A stretch of DNA of 64,000 nucleotides from Bog-473 sp963725895 (GTDB lineage: Bacteria; Actinomycetota; Acidimicrobiia; Acidimicrobiales; RAAP-2). The notes under the pieces are model-generated. The model was not told where the DNA came from and did no database searches. It was given only the letters and a program-made list of their open reading frames with translations. Numbering within the stretch: position 1 is the stretch's first letter; the number at the start of each line of letters is the position of its first letter. Positions 1 to 8,705 of the stretch are shown one piece after another. The stretch spans positions 2,666,001 through 2,730,000 of the forward strand of contig CAVSAJ010000001.1 of NCBI GenBank assembly GCA_963725895.1. The letters run 5' to 3'. Position numbers and translations under genes: made by a program.

Positions 1-1202
1 GGATGGGGTTGGAGCGCCCCGGCGTTGCACCATCCATACGTCGGGCTGGGCGCGCCGGTCTGGTCGGAGGCGATGGGGCAGAGCACCCCTGAACCGTTGG
101 GGATCAGGCCGCTGGCCGGGTTGCCGGGCAACAAGACCATGGTTTGCGTCGGCCCCCCGTTGTCGGCCAAGGGGCCCAACTCGCTGGCCAAGGTGGCCGA
201 GGTGGCATCACCGGACCCGCCGTTTTGGCACGAAGTATCGGTGCCCACGTTGTAGCCGACGTCGGTCCATGTGCCTGTCCCCTGGTAACAGCCACCGGCG
301 AAGATATCGGCGGCGGCCACCACGTTCCCGGTGCCGCCGTCGGAGAGGTCGCCGTTGTCGATGGTCCCACCGTCGTCGGTGGCAGTGTTGTTTGTGAAGG
401 TCGAGTCCGTCACCGTCAGCGTGCCCGAACCGTAGAAGTCACCGTTGTCGATGGCCCCACCGTCGAAGTTGGCGGCAGTGTTGTTCGTGAAGGTCGAGTC
501 CGTCACCGTCAGGGTGCCCGAACCGTGGTTGTCGCCGTTGTCGATGGCCCCACCGTCGTAGGTGGTGGTGTTGTTCGTGAAGGTCGAGTCCGTCACCGTC
601 AGCGTGCCCGAACCGCTGTCCGCGTTGTCGATGGCCCCACCGTCGTAGGTGGCGGTGTTGTTTGTGAAGGTCGAGTCCGTCACCGTCAGGGTGCCGCCCG
701 AGCGGTTGGTGATCCCTCCTCCGAAAGTTGCCTTGCCATCTTGGGTGGTCACGCCGTCGATCACCAGGTGCATGTTGTTCGTCACGGTGAGCACGGTGTG
801 TGTACCCGCGCCGTCCAAGATCGGGTCGCTGACCCCGGGGGCGGGCTCGATGACCACCGGCAAGGTGGCGGAGGTACCCACAGTGCCGACGGAGAACCCG
901 CCCGAGTAGTAGGTCGAGGTGGTGCCCTCGACCCCAGGCGTGACCAACGCGACGACATCACCCGGCGCCGTGTCGGCCAACGCCGTCGCCAATGTGCAGG
1001 CATTGGCTACCGACGAACAGTTGGCCGAACCAGCAGCCGCGGCTCCCGCATAGAGGGTCAGCGGTGCCGACCCGGCGGCGGCCTCGACGCCGAACGCGAG
1101 GAGCCCGCCCACCATCACAGAGGCGGCGGCCATCGCCGCCCCCATCCGTCGGAGCCCTCGGTGACCCCTGCCGTCGGATCCTCTCCCTAAGCGCCCGATC
1201 AC
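1..1202 (-). CDS. Secreted parallel beta-helix protein with PMP-like repeats (3' end off window)
   Basis: Reading leftward from a GTG at 1202 (preceded by a GGAGGAGG-type ribosome site at about 1207-1216) gives an open frame to the window edge, about 400 codons. The N-terminus is a signal peptide (basic start, then hydrophobic MAAASVMVGGLLAFGV, then AxA). Four tandem units of 29-31 residues follow (DNA copies near 396, 489, 579 and 666) with the pattern GTLTVTDSTFTNNTAxxxGG(A/T)IDN, typical of right-handed beta-helices and chlamydial-PMP-like repeats. After them comes LGPLADNGGPTQTM...PGNPA, the signature seen in 'choice-of-anchor Q' surface proteins. An internal ATG at 1145 is an alternative start. 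It is probably an exported surface protein; substrate or partner is unknown. Confidence 0.8.
   Translation of the reverse strand, partial: MIGRLGRGSDGRGHRGLRRMGAAMAAASVMVGGLLAFGVEAAAGSAPLTLYAGAAAAGSANCSSVANACTLATALADTAPGDVVALVTPGVEGTTSTYYSGGFSVGTVGTSATLPVVIEPAPGVSDPILDGAGTHTVLTVTNNMHLVIDGVTTQDGKATFGGGITNRSGGTLTVTDSTFTNNTATYDGGAIDNADSGSGTLTVTDSTFTNNTTTYDGGAIDNGDNHGSGTLTVTDSTFTNNTAANFDGGAIDNGDFYGSGTLTVTDSTFTNNTATDDGGTIDNGDLSDGGTGNVVAAADIFAGGCYQGTGTWTDVGYNVGTDTSCQNGGSGDATSATLASELGPLADNGGPTQTMVLLPGNPASGLIPNGSGVLCPIASDQTGAPSPTYGWCNAGALQPH
366..710 (-). repeat. Four tandem 87-93 bp repeats encoding beta-helix turns
   Basis: The block gaaggtcgagtccgtcacc recurs on the plus strand at about 396, 489, 579 and 666, so the unit is 93, 90 and 87 bp long. 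The copies are nearly identical in DNA, which implies recent expansion or ongoing homogenisation. All length differences are multiples of three, so the frame is kept. Confidence 0.8.
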
Positions 1203-1633
1203 AGGACCCTCCTCCTGTCGGCCAAGGGTGTGTCCCCGGTGGCGAAGATGGATGGACAACCCCCGTTGACGCCGAACGGTAGTGCCGTCACGGGCCGGTA
1301 GCAATCGAAAGCAAGGTGTCAGAAGTGGTGGTCGATGACGCCCGGAAGGGTCATCGGGGCGACGCACCCCGTGCGCCGGGCCAGAACCGTCGCATTCGGC
1401 GATCTGCGCTCGGAGAGGTGTCCCACTTTGACGCCGTCACATCCAAGTGGGACATGCCCCCGGGGTGCCGAACCAGGCGTATGCAACTATCGCGAGCGGA
1501 CGCGCTTGAACTGCCCTCACAACGCACAGCGAGGGGTCCTTCCGAAGTTGCGGAAGGCGCCGAGGTTCAAAGTCGGCGCCCTAAATGGTGACACGTGATT
1601 TGAGTAAATGGAATTTAAGCGCAGAGGGCACTT

Positions 1634-1653
1634 TGGCGCGGAAATGGCGCGGA
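1634..1653 (+). repeat. Dispersed repeat A, copy 1
   Basis: GGCGCGGAAATGGCGCGGA is a short internal direct repeat (GGCGCGGA twice). It recurs with one change (C for T) at about 8466-8485 in the same orientation. Its function is unknown; it may be a recombination scar. Confidence 0.55.
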
Positions 1654-1746
1654 ACGCAGGAGAACTGCGGTATTTCGTGGTCTTGAACGGTCAGCTGACG
1701 GGGCCAAATATGGTCATTTACCTGGAGATTCTCCGATTCAAATCCC

Positions 1747-1776
1747 GGCAGCCCGACTCTGAGGCCTGGTCAGGAC
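1747..1776 (+). repeat. Dispersed repeat B, copy 1 (tRNA-3'-end-like)
   Basis: About 30 bp including the exact core CAGCCCGACTCTGAGGCC followed by TGGTCAGG. The same core followed by TAGTCAGG occurs at 9651. It could be an attachment-site remnant, because tRNA 3' ends are common integration targets, but no tRNA body is present. Confidence 0.55.
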
Positions 1777-1968
1777 GTTGAGGTACCAGCTCTTTCTGTT
1801 ATCGACGCCACTTCATCGCGCGTTCATCGCGGTTCCAACCGACTCTCACATTGGGAATTGCCGACACGCCAGAAAGGCCCCTTCGCGTCGGCCAGTGGAC
1901 GTCGAATGCGCTTGATGTGCATCCACCGCGCACGCTGGCAGCGCAGGCCAGGACCCTAGACTGCTCCG

Positions 1969-3447
1969 ATGCGCGGCAGGTGCCGTCGGTTGCTTGCCAG
2001 TGTGATCGTGTCCGCCGCCCTCGCGCTCGGACCTGGAGCGATTGCGGGGGCCGCCACCGTGTCCCCCGGTCTGCAGGCTCCCTTCGGGACGAACTGGCCG
2101 ATGTACCACCAGAACCTCCTGTCCACGGGCGTGGACCCCGTGAACACGGACCTCACTCCGCTGAGACCCGGGTGGTCCTCACCCACGCTCGACGGCGGCA
2201 TCTTCGGCGAGCCGCTCGTCGCCGATGGACGCGTGGTGGTCGCCACCGAGAACGACACCGTCTACGCCCTCTCGGCCCAGACCGGGAGCATCTTGTGGAG
2301 CACCCACCTCGGCACGCCGGTCCCACTTGCGAACCTCCCGTGCCCGAGCGTCGTGGCGCCACTCGTCGGCATCACCGGGACGCCGTACATCGATCTCGCC
2401 CGCAACGAGATCTTCGTCGTGGCCATGGAGGAACGGACCTCCTTCGCAGCCGAGCATCGCCTCTACGGCCTCAACCTCTTCGACGGGAACATCGAACTCG
2501 ACGAGAGTGCCGACCCGCCGGGCTCGCAGCCCCTACTGCAACTGCAGCGCAGTGGGCTCACCGCGTCGCACGGCCGCATCATCGTCTCCTACACCGGCTT
2601 CAACGATTGCGGGAAATACCACGGCTGGGTCGTCGGCATCCCCGAGGCGGGTGGCCCGATGCGAACGTTCGAGGCCGCTAGCGCTCCGGGCGACAACCAG
2701 GGCGGCGTCTGGATGGGCGGTGCCGCACCGGTCGTCGATCCGGCGGGCAATATCTGGTTCGCGACGGCCAACAGCACGGAGACGAATCCGCATCGTTATG
2801 ACAGGAGCAACGCGATCATCGAGCTCTCGCCGGGATTCCGTGTCAAGCAGGTCTTCGGGGACCCGAATTGGCTAGCCGACGACTCTGGTGACCTCGACCT
2901 CGGTTCCACCAATGCGGCACTGGTGAACGGGTTCGTGTTCATTGCATCAAAGGCGGGCGACGCGTACTTGGCGCGCCAAAGGCACCTCGGCGGGGTCGGC
3001 GGCCAGGTGGCCAGCCTGGCACTCTGTCGGCCGGCGCGTATGGGCGGCTCCGCCTGGGGCGGCACCGACGTCGACGGGTCGGTGCTCTATGTCAACTGCG
3101 ACGACGGCGAGCCGGGCAACGCGCACTTCTCGCACATCACCGCGGTCCAGGTGACGAAGAGGCGACCGTATCTTCACGTCCTGTGGCGGTCGACCACGGT
3201 GCGCAGCGCCGGGCCGCCGATCGTCGCCGGCGGCATGGTCTGGACGATCCTGCTCGACGGGCACGCGGTGGTCGGTCTCAGCAAGGCCAGCGGACAGCCC
3301 GAGGTCGAAGAGCCCATCGGCGTCCTTGCCAACCACTTCCCGACCCCCTCCGTGGCGGACGGCCTGCTCCTCGTCCCCTCGCTGAAGGGGGTGGTGGCGT
3401 TCGTGGGCCCGTGGGGCCTCCCGCCGGCCCCGCCCCCGGCACCCTGA
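1969..3447 (+). CDS. Secreted PQQ-type beta-propeller protein
   Basis: 492 residues. A signal peptide (basic MRGRCRRLL, hydrophobic core, cleavage near AGAA at about 26-29) shows that it is exported. The rest has PQQ/BamB-like blades with repeated 'VADGRVVVATENDTVYALSAQTGSILW' style elements, then GGxxWxGGAAPVVDPAGNIWF and TVRSAGPPIVAGGMVW. No quinoprotein dehydrogenase active site is evident, so it is more likely a structural or binding propeller than an alcohol dehydrogenase. The C-terminus is proline-rich. It is followed on the same strand by three genes with little spacing, suggesting co-transcription with the signal-peptidase-like and GH12-like genes. Confidence 0.75.
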   Translation: MRGRCRRLLASVIVSAALALGPGAIAGAATVSPGLQAPFGTNWPMYHQNLLSTGVDPVNTDLTPLRPGWSSPTLDGGIFGEPLVADGRVVVATENDTVYALSAQTGSILWSTHLGTPVPLANLPCPSVVAPLVGITGTPYIDLARNEIFVVAMEERTSFAAEHRLYGLNLFDGNIELDESADPPGSQPLLQLQRSGLTASHGRIIVSYTGFNDCGKYHGWVVGIPEAGGPMRTFEAASAPGDNQGGVWMGGAAPVVDPAGNIWFATANSTETNPHRYDRSNAIIELSPGFRVKQVFGDPNWLADDSGDLDLGSTNAALVNGFVFIASKAGDAYLARQRHLGGVGGQVASLALCRPARMGGSAWGGTDVDGSVLYVNCDDGEPGNAHFSHITAVQVTKRRPYLHVLWRSTTVRSAGPPIVAGGMVWTILLDGHAVVGLSKASGQPEVEEPIGVLANHFPTPSVADGLLLVPSLKGVVAFVGPWGLPPAPPPAP

Positions 3448-3510
3448 GCCTGGCGCGACATAGCTGGCCCGGCCCTAGAGTTTGACCGCGGCACACCGTA
3501 GTCTTTGGTC

Positions 3511-3939
3511 GTGGACCGGGCGGAGAACGAGGTGCAATACCTGATCCTCGGGTCCAGCGCCGAGCCCTACCTGCTCGCCCGCGTGCGGTGGCCCGACGTG
3601 GCGCAGGCCATCAGCGAGGACTGCCCGGGATGGCTCGACGATCCCGGACTCTTCGACCTGCCCTACGACCCGGCCGGCCAGAGGGTCAGCAGCCGCCGGG
3701 CGGCGGAGATCGCCGCCGAGTGGGGGGCCCAGCTCCCCCACAGCTCGAGCCCCGGGTTCTCGCAACCACGGATCAGGCGGGTCCCGCCCTCGTGGTCCGA
3801 CATGGTGCCCGTGGAGAAGTGGTCGTGGTCCCTCGAGCACCTCACAACGGTCCGCCACCAAGAGGCGTTGCCCGACCCGCACCGGCCTGAGGATTCGGCG
3901 AGCCTCTCCAACGGCCACGGGAGGCCCGCGTCGCGATGA
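3511..3939 (+). CDS. Hypothetical protein, translationally coupled to the signal-peptidase-like gene
   Basis: About 142 residues from a GTG at 3511 (a TTG at 3505 is also possible). No family is recognised: it is a soluble, Trp/Pro-containing protein with no signal peptide or membrane segment. Its TGA overlaps the ATG of the next gene (ATGA at 3936-3939), typical of translational coupling, and third-position GC is high throughout. Together these make it a real gene even though its function is unknown. Confidence 0.55.
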   Translation: MDRAENEVQYLILGSSAEPYLLARVRWPDVAQAISEDCPGWLDDPGLFDLPYDPAGQRVSSRRAAEIAAEWGAQLPHSSSPGFSQPRIRRVPPSWSDMVPVEKWSWSLEHLTTVRHQEALPDPHRPEDSASLSNGHGRPASR

Positions 3940-4778
3940 CCGACACCAGGGTGACGCGACCTGACGACGCAGGTGAGCAACCCCCCCGCCGACCGAAGCA
4001 CGCCCGCCGCCCGGAGAGCGACTTTCCGTGGCCGGGCACCCCCGGCGCTGCGGAAACGCCAACGCGCCTCGCCCCCCCGCCTCCCGACGGCCGGGGCATG
4101 GCACCGCCCGCCACACCGCACCTGGGCAACGACTACCGGCTGAGGGGGCTCACCCTTGGTTCGACGCCGCCAGCGCCGGCAACGGCGACTCGCCCTGCGG
4201 CCACACGTCGCCGGGCCCGAGTTCGCCAGCGGCGCAGGCGCTGGCTCCTCATGGTGGCCGCGGCCATCGCGGCCGTTGTCCTCGTCGCTGTTCTCCTACG
4301 GCTGACGCTCATCGCTCCATTCACAGTGCCCTCGTCCGCCATGGCACCGACCTTGCAGACGGGTGACCGGATCCTCGTCCTCCGGTCGAGTGTCCTCACG
4401 GGCTCCATCGGCCGGGGAGACATCATCGTGTTCCACCGGCCCGCGCACTTCCCCTGCCGGGCCTCAGGCTCTGGGCAGTACCTCGTGCAACGGGTGATCG
4501 GCCTGCCGGGAGAGACCATCTGGTCCGATCACCAGACCATCTACGTCGACGGGAAGCGGATTGCCGAGCGCGGGTGGTACGACCCGGACCACGGCGCCGT
4601 GGGCTCGGTCCAGATCTCGAGAACGACCATCCCCACGGGCGACTACTTCGTCCTGGACGACAACCGCAGCAATTCGTGCGACTCGAGATCATTTGGCGCG
4701 ATCCCCGTGTCCTCGGCACTCGGTAAGGTCGTCGCCGTCATCGGTCGCCACGGCAATCCGTATCTGCATTTCTTCTGA
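3936..4778 (+). CDS. Signal peptidase I-like protein lacking Ser and Lys catalytic residues
   Basis: 280 residues. A disordered Pro/Arg-rich cytoplasmic tail (1-100) leads into one transmembrane helix (about 103-127) and an S26 signal peptidase fold. Box B reads VPSSAMAPTLQTGDRILV (131-148), where active enzymes have PSxSM: the nucleophile position is Ala135. Box D reads YLVQRVIGLPGE (182-193), where active enzymes have a Lys before Arg: here Gln185. Box E, GDYFVLDDN...DSRSFG (235-254), is intact. The fold is therefore clear but the Ser/Lys dyad is gone. Codons GCC and CAA are unambiguous in the DNA. It is probably a pseudo-peptidase, perhaps a substrate binder; Ser134 acting as nucleophile is a less likely alternative. 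Confidence 0.85.
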   Translation: MTDTRVTRPDDAGEQPPRRPKHARRPESDFPWPGTPGAAETPTRLAPPPPDGRGMAPPATPHLGNDYRLRGLTLGSTPPAPATATRPAATRRRARVRQRRRRWLLMVAAAIAAVVLVAVLLRLTLIAPFTVPSSAMAPTLQTGDRILVLRSSVLTGSIGRGDIIVFHRPAHFPCRASGSGQYLVQRVIGLPGETIWSDHQTIYVDGKRIAERGWYDPDHGAVGSVQISRTTIPTGDYFVLDDNRSNSCDSRSFGAIPVSSALGKVVAVIGRHGNPYLHFF

Positions 4779-4780
4779 GG

Positions 4781-5860
4781 ATGCGCCTCCCGAGCCGTGC
4801 CATTGCGTCGGCTGCACTGGTGATCGTGCTGGCCGTCTCCGCCGGCCTGCTCGTACCCGGTGGCCCGACCTCAGCCGTGGCCGCCACTCAGCGCACCACC
4901 ATTCGGCTGCTTCCCGCCCCCTCAGCTGGCGGCCGGGTCTGGGACTGGTCGGCGGCCTGCCCGCTCGGGCCTCGCACGGGTGCGCACTGTCAAGGAGCGG
5001 GACCGGTGCTGGGCGGCGCCCAGCTCAACGGGGACGAGTGGAACCTCGGCGTGACCACGCCCGCCGAGGGTGACGTGCGGATGTCCATGACGCCCACGGG
5101 CGCGCTGACGGTCCGGGGCGAACTCCCGGTGGCGCCGCCCTGCACCGCCGCCTCGTGCCTGGCGCCGAGTGCCGACACCTGGGTCCGTGCCTACACCAAC
5201 ATCTCGTACGGCAAGAACCCCTGCCGGGCCGCCACGTCGCCGGTCGGCGACCCCGCCCTGCGCCTCCCGGTCAAAGTCAGTTCGCTCCCGACCGACCTGG
5301 TCGGCACGACCTCCTACTCCTCGCAGGCGTCCCAGGCCACCTACGACATCGCGTACGACATGTGGCTCAACCCTTCCGGCACGCAGAACCCCTGCCGGAC
5401 GCAGGGGACCGTCGAGGTGATGGTGTGGACCGACTACGACCATCAGGCCCTCCTTCCTTCGACCCCGGTCGCGTCTTCGAGCATCCCCTACGCCGTGGGC
5501 GGCGTCGCCCACGACGGGACCAATGCCTGGTCGACCTATGTCCTCAACGTCTACCGGTCCGGAAGGACCTCGCCCTACGGGGGGACCGTCTTCCTCGTGC
5601 TCAACGCCGCAGACGTGGTACCGGCAGGCACGGTGAGTGTCGACGTGACCAAGGCGCTGTCGGCGGTGGGCAACTTGCTCGAAGAGGACTACGGATGGAA
5701 CGATTTCGCCAGCCGCTACTGGCTGGACACCATCCCGTTCGGCATGGAGGTCGGACCGGCCAACGCGCAACCGTGGGGAAACGGTTCGACGGACTTCACA
5801 CTGCGACTGGCGTCGTACTGCTTCGGACTGAACGCGACGGTCGCCCATCCGAAGTGCTGA
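4781..5860 (+). CDS. Secreted GH12-like endo-beta-glucanase
   Basis: 359 residues, starting 2 nt after the previous stop. A signal peptide (hydrophobic AALVIVLAVSAGLLV, cleavage near AVAA at 35) precedes a jelly-roll domain. TYDIAYDMWLNP (188-198) and VEVMVWTDY (211-219) match the GH12 core, where the Glu in ExMxW is the nucleophile (Glu212). FGMEVGP (320-326) fits the acid/base Glu323, and ISYGKNPC resembles the 'YG' strand of GH12. Family members hydrolyse beta-1,4-glucan or xyloglucan outside the cell. Its position next to a processive GT2 synthase suggests trimming or release of a beta-glucan, as endoglucanases do in cellulose operons. That role is inferred. Confidence 0.7.
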   Translation: MRLPSRAIASAALVIVLAVSAGLLVPGGPTSAVAATQRTTIRLLPAPSAGGRVWDWSAACPLGPRTGAHCQGAGPVLGGAQLNGDEWNLGVTTPAEGDVRMSMTPTGALTVRGELPVAPPCTAASCLAPSADTWVRAYTNISYGKNPCRAATSPVGDPALRLPVKVSSLPTDLVGTTSYSSQASQATYDIAYDMWLNPSGTQNPCRTQGTVEVMVWTDYDHQALLPSTPVASSSIPYAVGGVAHDGTNAWSTYVLNVYRSGRTSPYGGTVFLVLNAADVVPAGTVSVDVTKALSAVGNLLEEDYGWNDFASRYWLDTIPFGMEVGPANAQPWGNGSTDFTLRLASYCFGLNATVAHPKC

Positions 5861-5878
5861 GGCACGGGGTCGGGTCGC

Positions 5879-8317
5879 TCAAGGCGTGCCGTGACCGAAC
5901 TTCCAGACCTGCTCGAAAGCGCTCACGAGCTGGTATCCGTCTCCCGAGGAGAACGGGACGAGGCCGACGACATCGCTCACGTGGACGCCCAGCCCGGGAA
6001 GTGAACCGAGATACGGCGCGTCACCGAAGGCATAGACCGACCCGTCGCTGCCCACCAGCCAGTACCCGAAGCCGTCCGGGGTCGGCCGAACCTGCACGAT
6101 GTTCGACACCACAATCGGCGGCGCACCCGGCCGATTCAGAAGGTCCCCAAAGTAGTTCGCGCCGCCGCCAGCCCAGACCACTCCGGTAGCCGTGACCTCC
6201 AGCCACCCGCCACCGGGGGCACCGATGACCTCGACGAACGGTGGAGCGACCGCCGGCGCGGCGGCCGGCGGCGCATCGACCGCCGCCGCCGTCTTGACCT
6301 GGGGCGCCGTTCCACCGGCCAGCAACTCGCCCGGGGCGGTGACCGATGCGGCGACGACGGCTCCGACCAGCGCCAGCATTGCCAGCGCGACACCCGCCCC
6401 GACGAACGACCGCCGCCCGCGGACCGACCGGCGTGCCTGTTGCTCGGCAAACTGGCGCGAGCGTTCGGCGGCCGGCACCATCTGCGCCCGCACATTCCAG
6501 AAGGCGGTGACGGGGGCGCACAGGAACACGCTGCCCTGCACGGTGATGATGACCACCAGCAGGATGTGCTTGGACGACGAGGCCACCAGCAGGCCCGCGC
6601 AGAAGAAGAGCCCCGCGGCCAGAGCCATCTCCCAGCGCGCCAACCAGAGGGCATCGCGCACCCGGCGCACCACCTTCTGGTTCCGGTCGTTCTTGGGAGT
6701 GCGGAGAAAGACGCCCTCTCGCCGCGCCAGCCCCTGGACGCAGGCAAGCGCAATGGTCCAACTGGACGCCAGACTGATGATCAGGCCCAAGAAGGCGCGG
6801 CGGCGCGACATGTTCGTCCATTGCCGCAACACCAACATCATGCTCACGAGGGAGAGGGCGATGAGGCTTATCCCCAGCAGACTGACACCACCCGCGATCG
6901 GCAACACCCAGAAGTGGGAATCCGACAACAGGAGTGCGGTCGTTGCGAACAGCGCAAACGCGAACAGCACCATCAAGAGGTCTCGCATCCATCCAAGGCT
7001 CGCCATGAGGTAGTCGCGCCGTTGTTGGCTCGTCAACCGGTTGTCGGGAGAGTGGTCCCACGGCAGCAGGCTGCGCCAATGCAGGCGAAGGATCTGCATG
7101 CCTCCGAAGCACCAGCGGTACCGCTGCGTGCACAGGCCCGCGTAGGAGGGCGGGACCACCCCGCGGCCGAAGCAGCGTGGGATGTACTGCCCGGACCAGC
7201 CCAGCTTGAGCACGCGGACGGACGCCTCGGTGTCCTCGCAGATGCACCACTCGTTCCAGCCGCCAGCCTGTTCGAGGGCACTGCGGCGGAAGAGCCCCAT
7301 CGTCCCCACGAACGGTATGGAATTGCGCTCGTTGCGCGACGACATGTTCGTGAGGTAGAAGGCCTGATACGAGTCGACACAGGCCGTGTAGTACGGACTT
7401 CCCTCGTAGTCGCGGTTGCCCTCGAAGCTCTGCAGGAACCCCAGGCGCCCGTCGGAGAAGTAGGGCGCGGTCTCCTTCAGGTAGTGGGGCGCGACGAAAT
7501 CGTCCGCGTCGATCAGTCCGATGATCTCGGCGCGCTCGTCGGTGTACTGGCGCAGGACCAGGTTGAGCGCACCCGCCTTGAACCCCGGCCACGGGTCGAC
7601 GTGCAGGAAGGTGACCCGCGGGCGATGGCGGCAGTATTCCTCGACGGGTCGCCAGGTCGCCGGGTCCTTGGTGTTGTTGTCGACCACGACGATCTCGAAA
7701 TGGGGGTAGTCGATCGCCTCGGCCCGCCTTATGGTCTCGATCAGCATCTCCGGCGGCTCGTTGTACGCGGCGATGTGCAAGGAGACGAACGGCTGGTAGG
7801 ACGGATCGGCCTCGGGCAACGGGCGCGAGTGCCGGAACCGCCCCAGCACGTCACTCGTTGCGTTGACGTAGGAGTTCCACAGTGTCACGGCGAAGAGGCT
7901 GAGCAGGACGAAGAAGCCCGACACCAAGAACTCGAACCCGCCGTTGGCATCGTTGGTGGTGAGCTTGATCGTGAAGAGGATCAGCCCCAGTCCGGCCGCG
8001 ATGAACGCGGCCGAGAAGATCTGCGCCGCGGGGTTGAGGTCCGGCCGGGCGATGACCACGATGACGGCGATCAACACGACCGTGCTCCCCGGAAGCTCCA
8101 ACGAGGTCAATGGGATACCCCAGATCACCGCCACGAGCCAGCACGCAGGCACCGCTATCGCCAGAGCGATGATGGAGCTGAAGAGAACCTCGGAGAACCT
8201 CGACCCGCTCCCGCTCCGACTGAGTCGCCGCGCCGGACTCAACAGCAGGGCCGTCGCCAGGAACAGCTGCACGAACCCGGCGAGGGTGAAGTCGTAGAGG
8301 TTGAGCCTGAAGAGCAT
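5879..8317 (-). CDS. Membrane GT2 polysaccharide synthase with C-terminal GYWLV-repeat domain
   Basis: 812 residues from the ATG at 8317; longer in-frame starts up to 8524 lack membrane-protein character. Five or so helices at the N-terminus precede a GT2 domain (about 176-410) with DNN (213), DADD (270-273), ED (361-362) and QRYRW (398-402), the D,D,D,QxxRW set of cellulose-synthase-like processive enzymes. Further helices follow, then a last one near 645-670 and an exported tail with two blades such as GYWLVGSDGSVYAFGDAPYLGS, a repeat I associate with Acidimicrobiia surface proteins. It has no PilZ domain. It converges with the GH12-like gene (18 bp apart). The product is likely an extracellular beta-glycan. 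Confidence 0.8.
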   Translation of the reverse strand: MLFRLNLYDFTLAGFVQLFLATALLLSPARRLSRSGSGSRFSEVLFSSIIALAIAVPACWLVAVIWGIPLTSLELPGSTVVLIAVIVVIARPDLNPAAQIFSAAFIAAGLGLILFTIKLTTNDANGGFEFLVSGFFVLLSLFAVTLWNSYVNATSDVLGRFRHSRPLPEADPSYQPFVSLHIAAYNEPPEMLIETIRRAEAIDYPHFEIVVVDNNTKDPATWRPVEEYCRHRPRVTFLHVDPWPGFKAGALNLVLRQYTDERAEIIGLIDADDFVAPHYLKETAPYFSDGRLGFLQSFEGNRDYEGSPYYTACVDSYQAFYLTNMSSRNERNSIPFVGTMGLFRRSALEQAGGWNEWCICEDTEASVRVLKLGWSGQYIPRCFGRGVVPPSYAGLCTQRYRWCFGGMQILRLHWRSLLPWDHSPDNRLTSQQRRDYLMASLGWMRDLLMVLFAFALFATTALLLSDSHFWVLPIAGGVSLLGISLIALSLVSMMLVLRQWTNMSRRRAFLGLIISLASSWTIALACVQGLARREGVFLRTPKNDRNQKVVRRVRDALWLARWEMALAAGLFFCAGLLVASSSKHILLVVIITVQGSVFLCAPVTAFWNVRAQMVPAAERSRQFAEQQARRSVRGRRSFVGAGVALAMLALVGAVVAASVTAPGELLAGGTAPQVKTAAAVDAPPAAAPAVAPPFVEVIGAPGGGWLEVTATGVVWAGGGANYFGDLLNRPGAPPIVVSNIVQVRPTPDGFGYWLVGSDGSVYAFGDAPYLGSLPGLGVHVSDVVGLVPFSSGDGYQLVSAFEQVWKFGHGTP

Positions 8318-8690
8318 TGAGCACCCACGTGACGCCCAGAAAGGCCGACAAGACGCCGCCGATTGTAGGTAACCCAGGTATGATTTCCTAGGGCTCACAC
8401 AGAATTCATGTAGCCGCGTCCTGCCTCTCGCTGCCGGTGGCGAATCCTTCGGAAGCTCGGAGTAGTTGGCGCGGAAACGGCGCGGACGCTTTTTGACCGG
8501 GTTTGACTGGCTCCTGGGTCCCATTGCCGTCGTCAGCGAAGAAACGCTCGCCGATGATGCCAGCGGCCTCCCGATCGATCGATGCCGGCGCCGAGGCGTG
8601 GATGGACGGCGACAGAGTCAAGAGGCTTCTCGTCTTGGAGGTCTTTCGGAAGGGATCCTCACTGGACCCGGTCCAGGCCCCATCCAGGTT
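8318..8690. other. Intergenic region between the GT2 gene and the toxin-antitoxin promoter
   Basis: About 370 bases without a supported gene. It contains repeat A copy 2 (8466-8485). A frame at 8466-8705 runs into the antitoxin gene, but its residues show no family resemblance and it has no ribosome site. Confidence 0.45.
8466..8485 (+). repeat. Dispersed repeat A, copy 2
   Basis: GGCGCGGAAACGGCGCGGA, one base different from the copy at about 1634 and in the same orientation. Together with repeat B copy 2 at 9651 it brackets the toxin-antitoxin genes; at 1634/1747 the same two repeats are only about 110 bp apart with nothing between them. Confidence 0.55.
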
Positions 8691-8705
8691 GACTACAATG
8701 TAGTC
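8691..8705 (+). promoter_or_regulatory. Palindromic operator overlapping the antitoxin -10 and start
   Basis: GACTACA-A-TGTAGTC is a perfect 7-bp inverted repeat whose last base touches the ATG at 8706. It contains TACAAT (8694-8699), a good -10 element placing the transcript start at or next to the ATG. No ribosome site fits in between, so the mRNA is probably leaderless, and the RHH antitoxin is likely to bind here to repress its own operon. Confidence 0.7.

Larger units (their letters stand above)
1203..1968. other. Intergenic region with scar-like repeats
   Basis: No convincing gene lies in these 766 bases; short frames here lack ribosome sites and family resemblance. The region holds the first copy of two dispersed repeats: GGCGCGGAAAYGGCGCGGA at about 1635 and CAGCCCGACTCTGAGGCC at 1750. 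The stretch before the latter (ttcaaatcccggcagcc) resembles the T-loop and acceptor end of a tRNA, but no complete cloverleaf can be built. Confidence 0.5.

Noticed and set aside
366..710. CRISPR array
   Set aside because: The repeats are in-frame coding units of a beta-helix protein with nearly identical 'spacers', and no cas genes are nearby.
144..1190. 348-codon plus-strand frame over the beta-helix gene
   Set aside because: The repeats make biological sense only on the minus strand, where they encode GTLTVTDSTFTNNT turns behind a signal peptide.
1690..1765. tRNA gene
   Set aside because: Only a T-loop-like and acceptor-like 3' part is present; no D-arm, anticodon stem or matching 5' acceptor could be built.
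6440..8320. 626-codon plus-strand open frame opposite the GT2 gene
   Set aside because: It is antisense to a gene with clear GT2 motifs; its residues (His/Arg/Gln/Glu-rich) show the usual bias of a frame opposite a high-GC gene.
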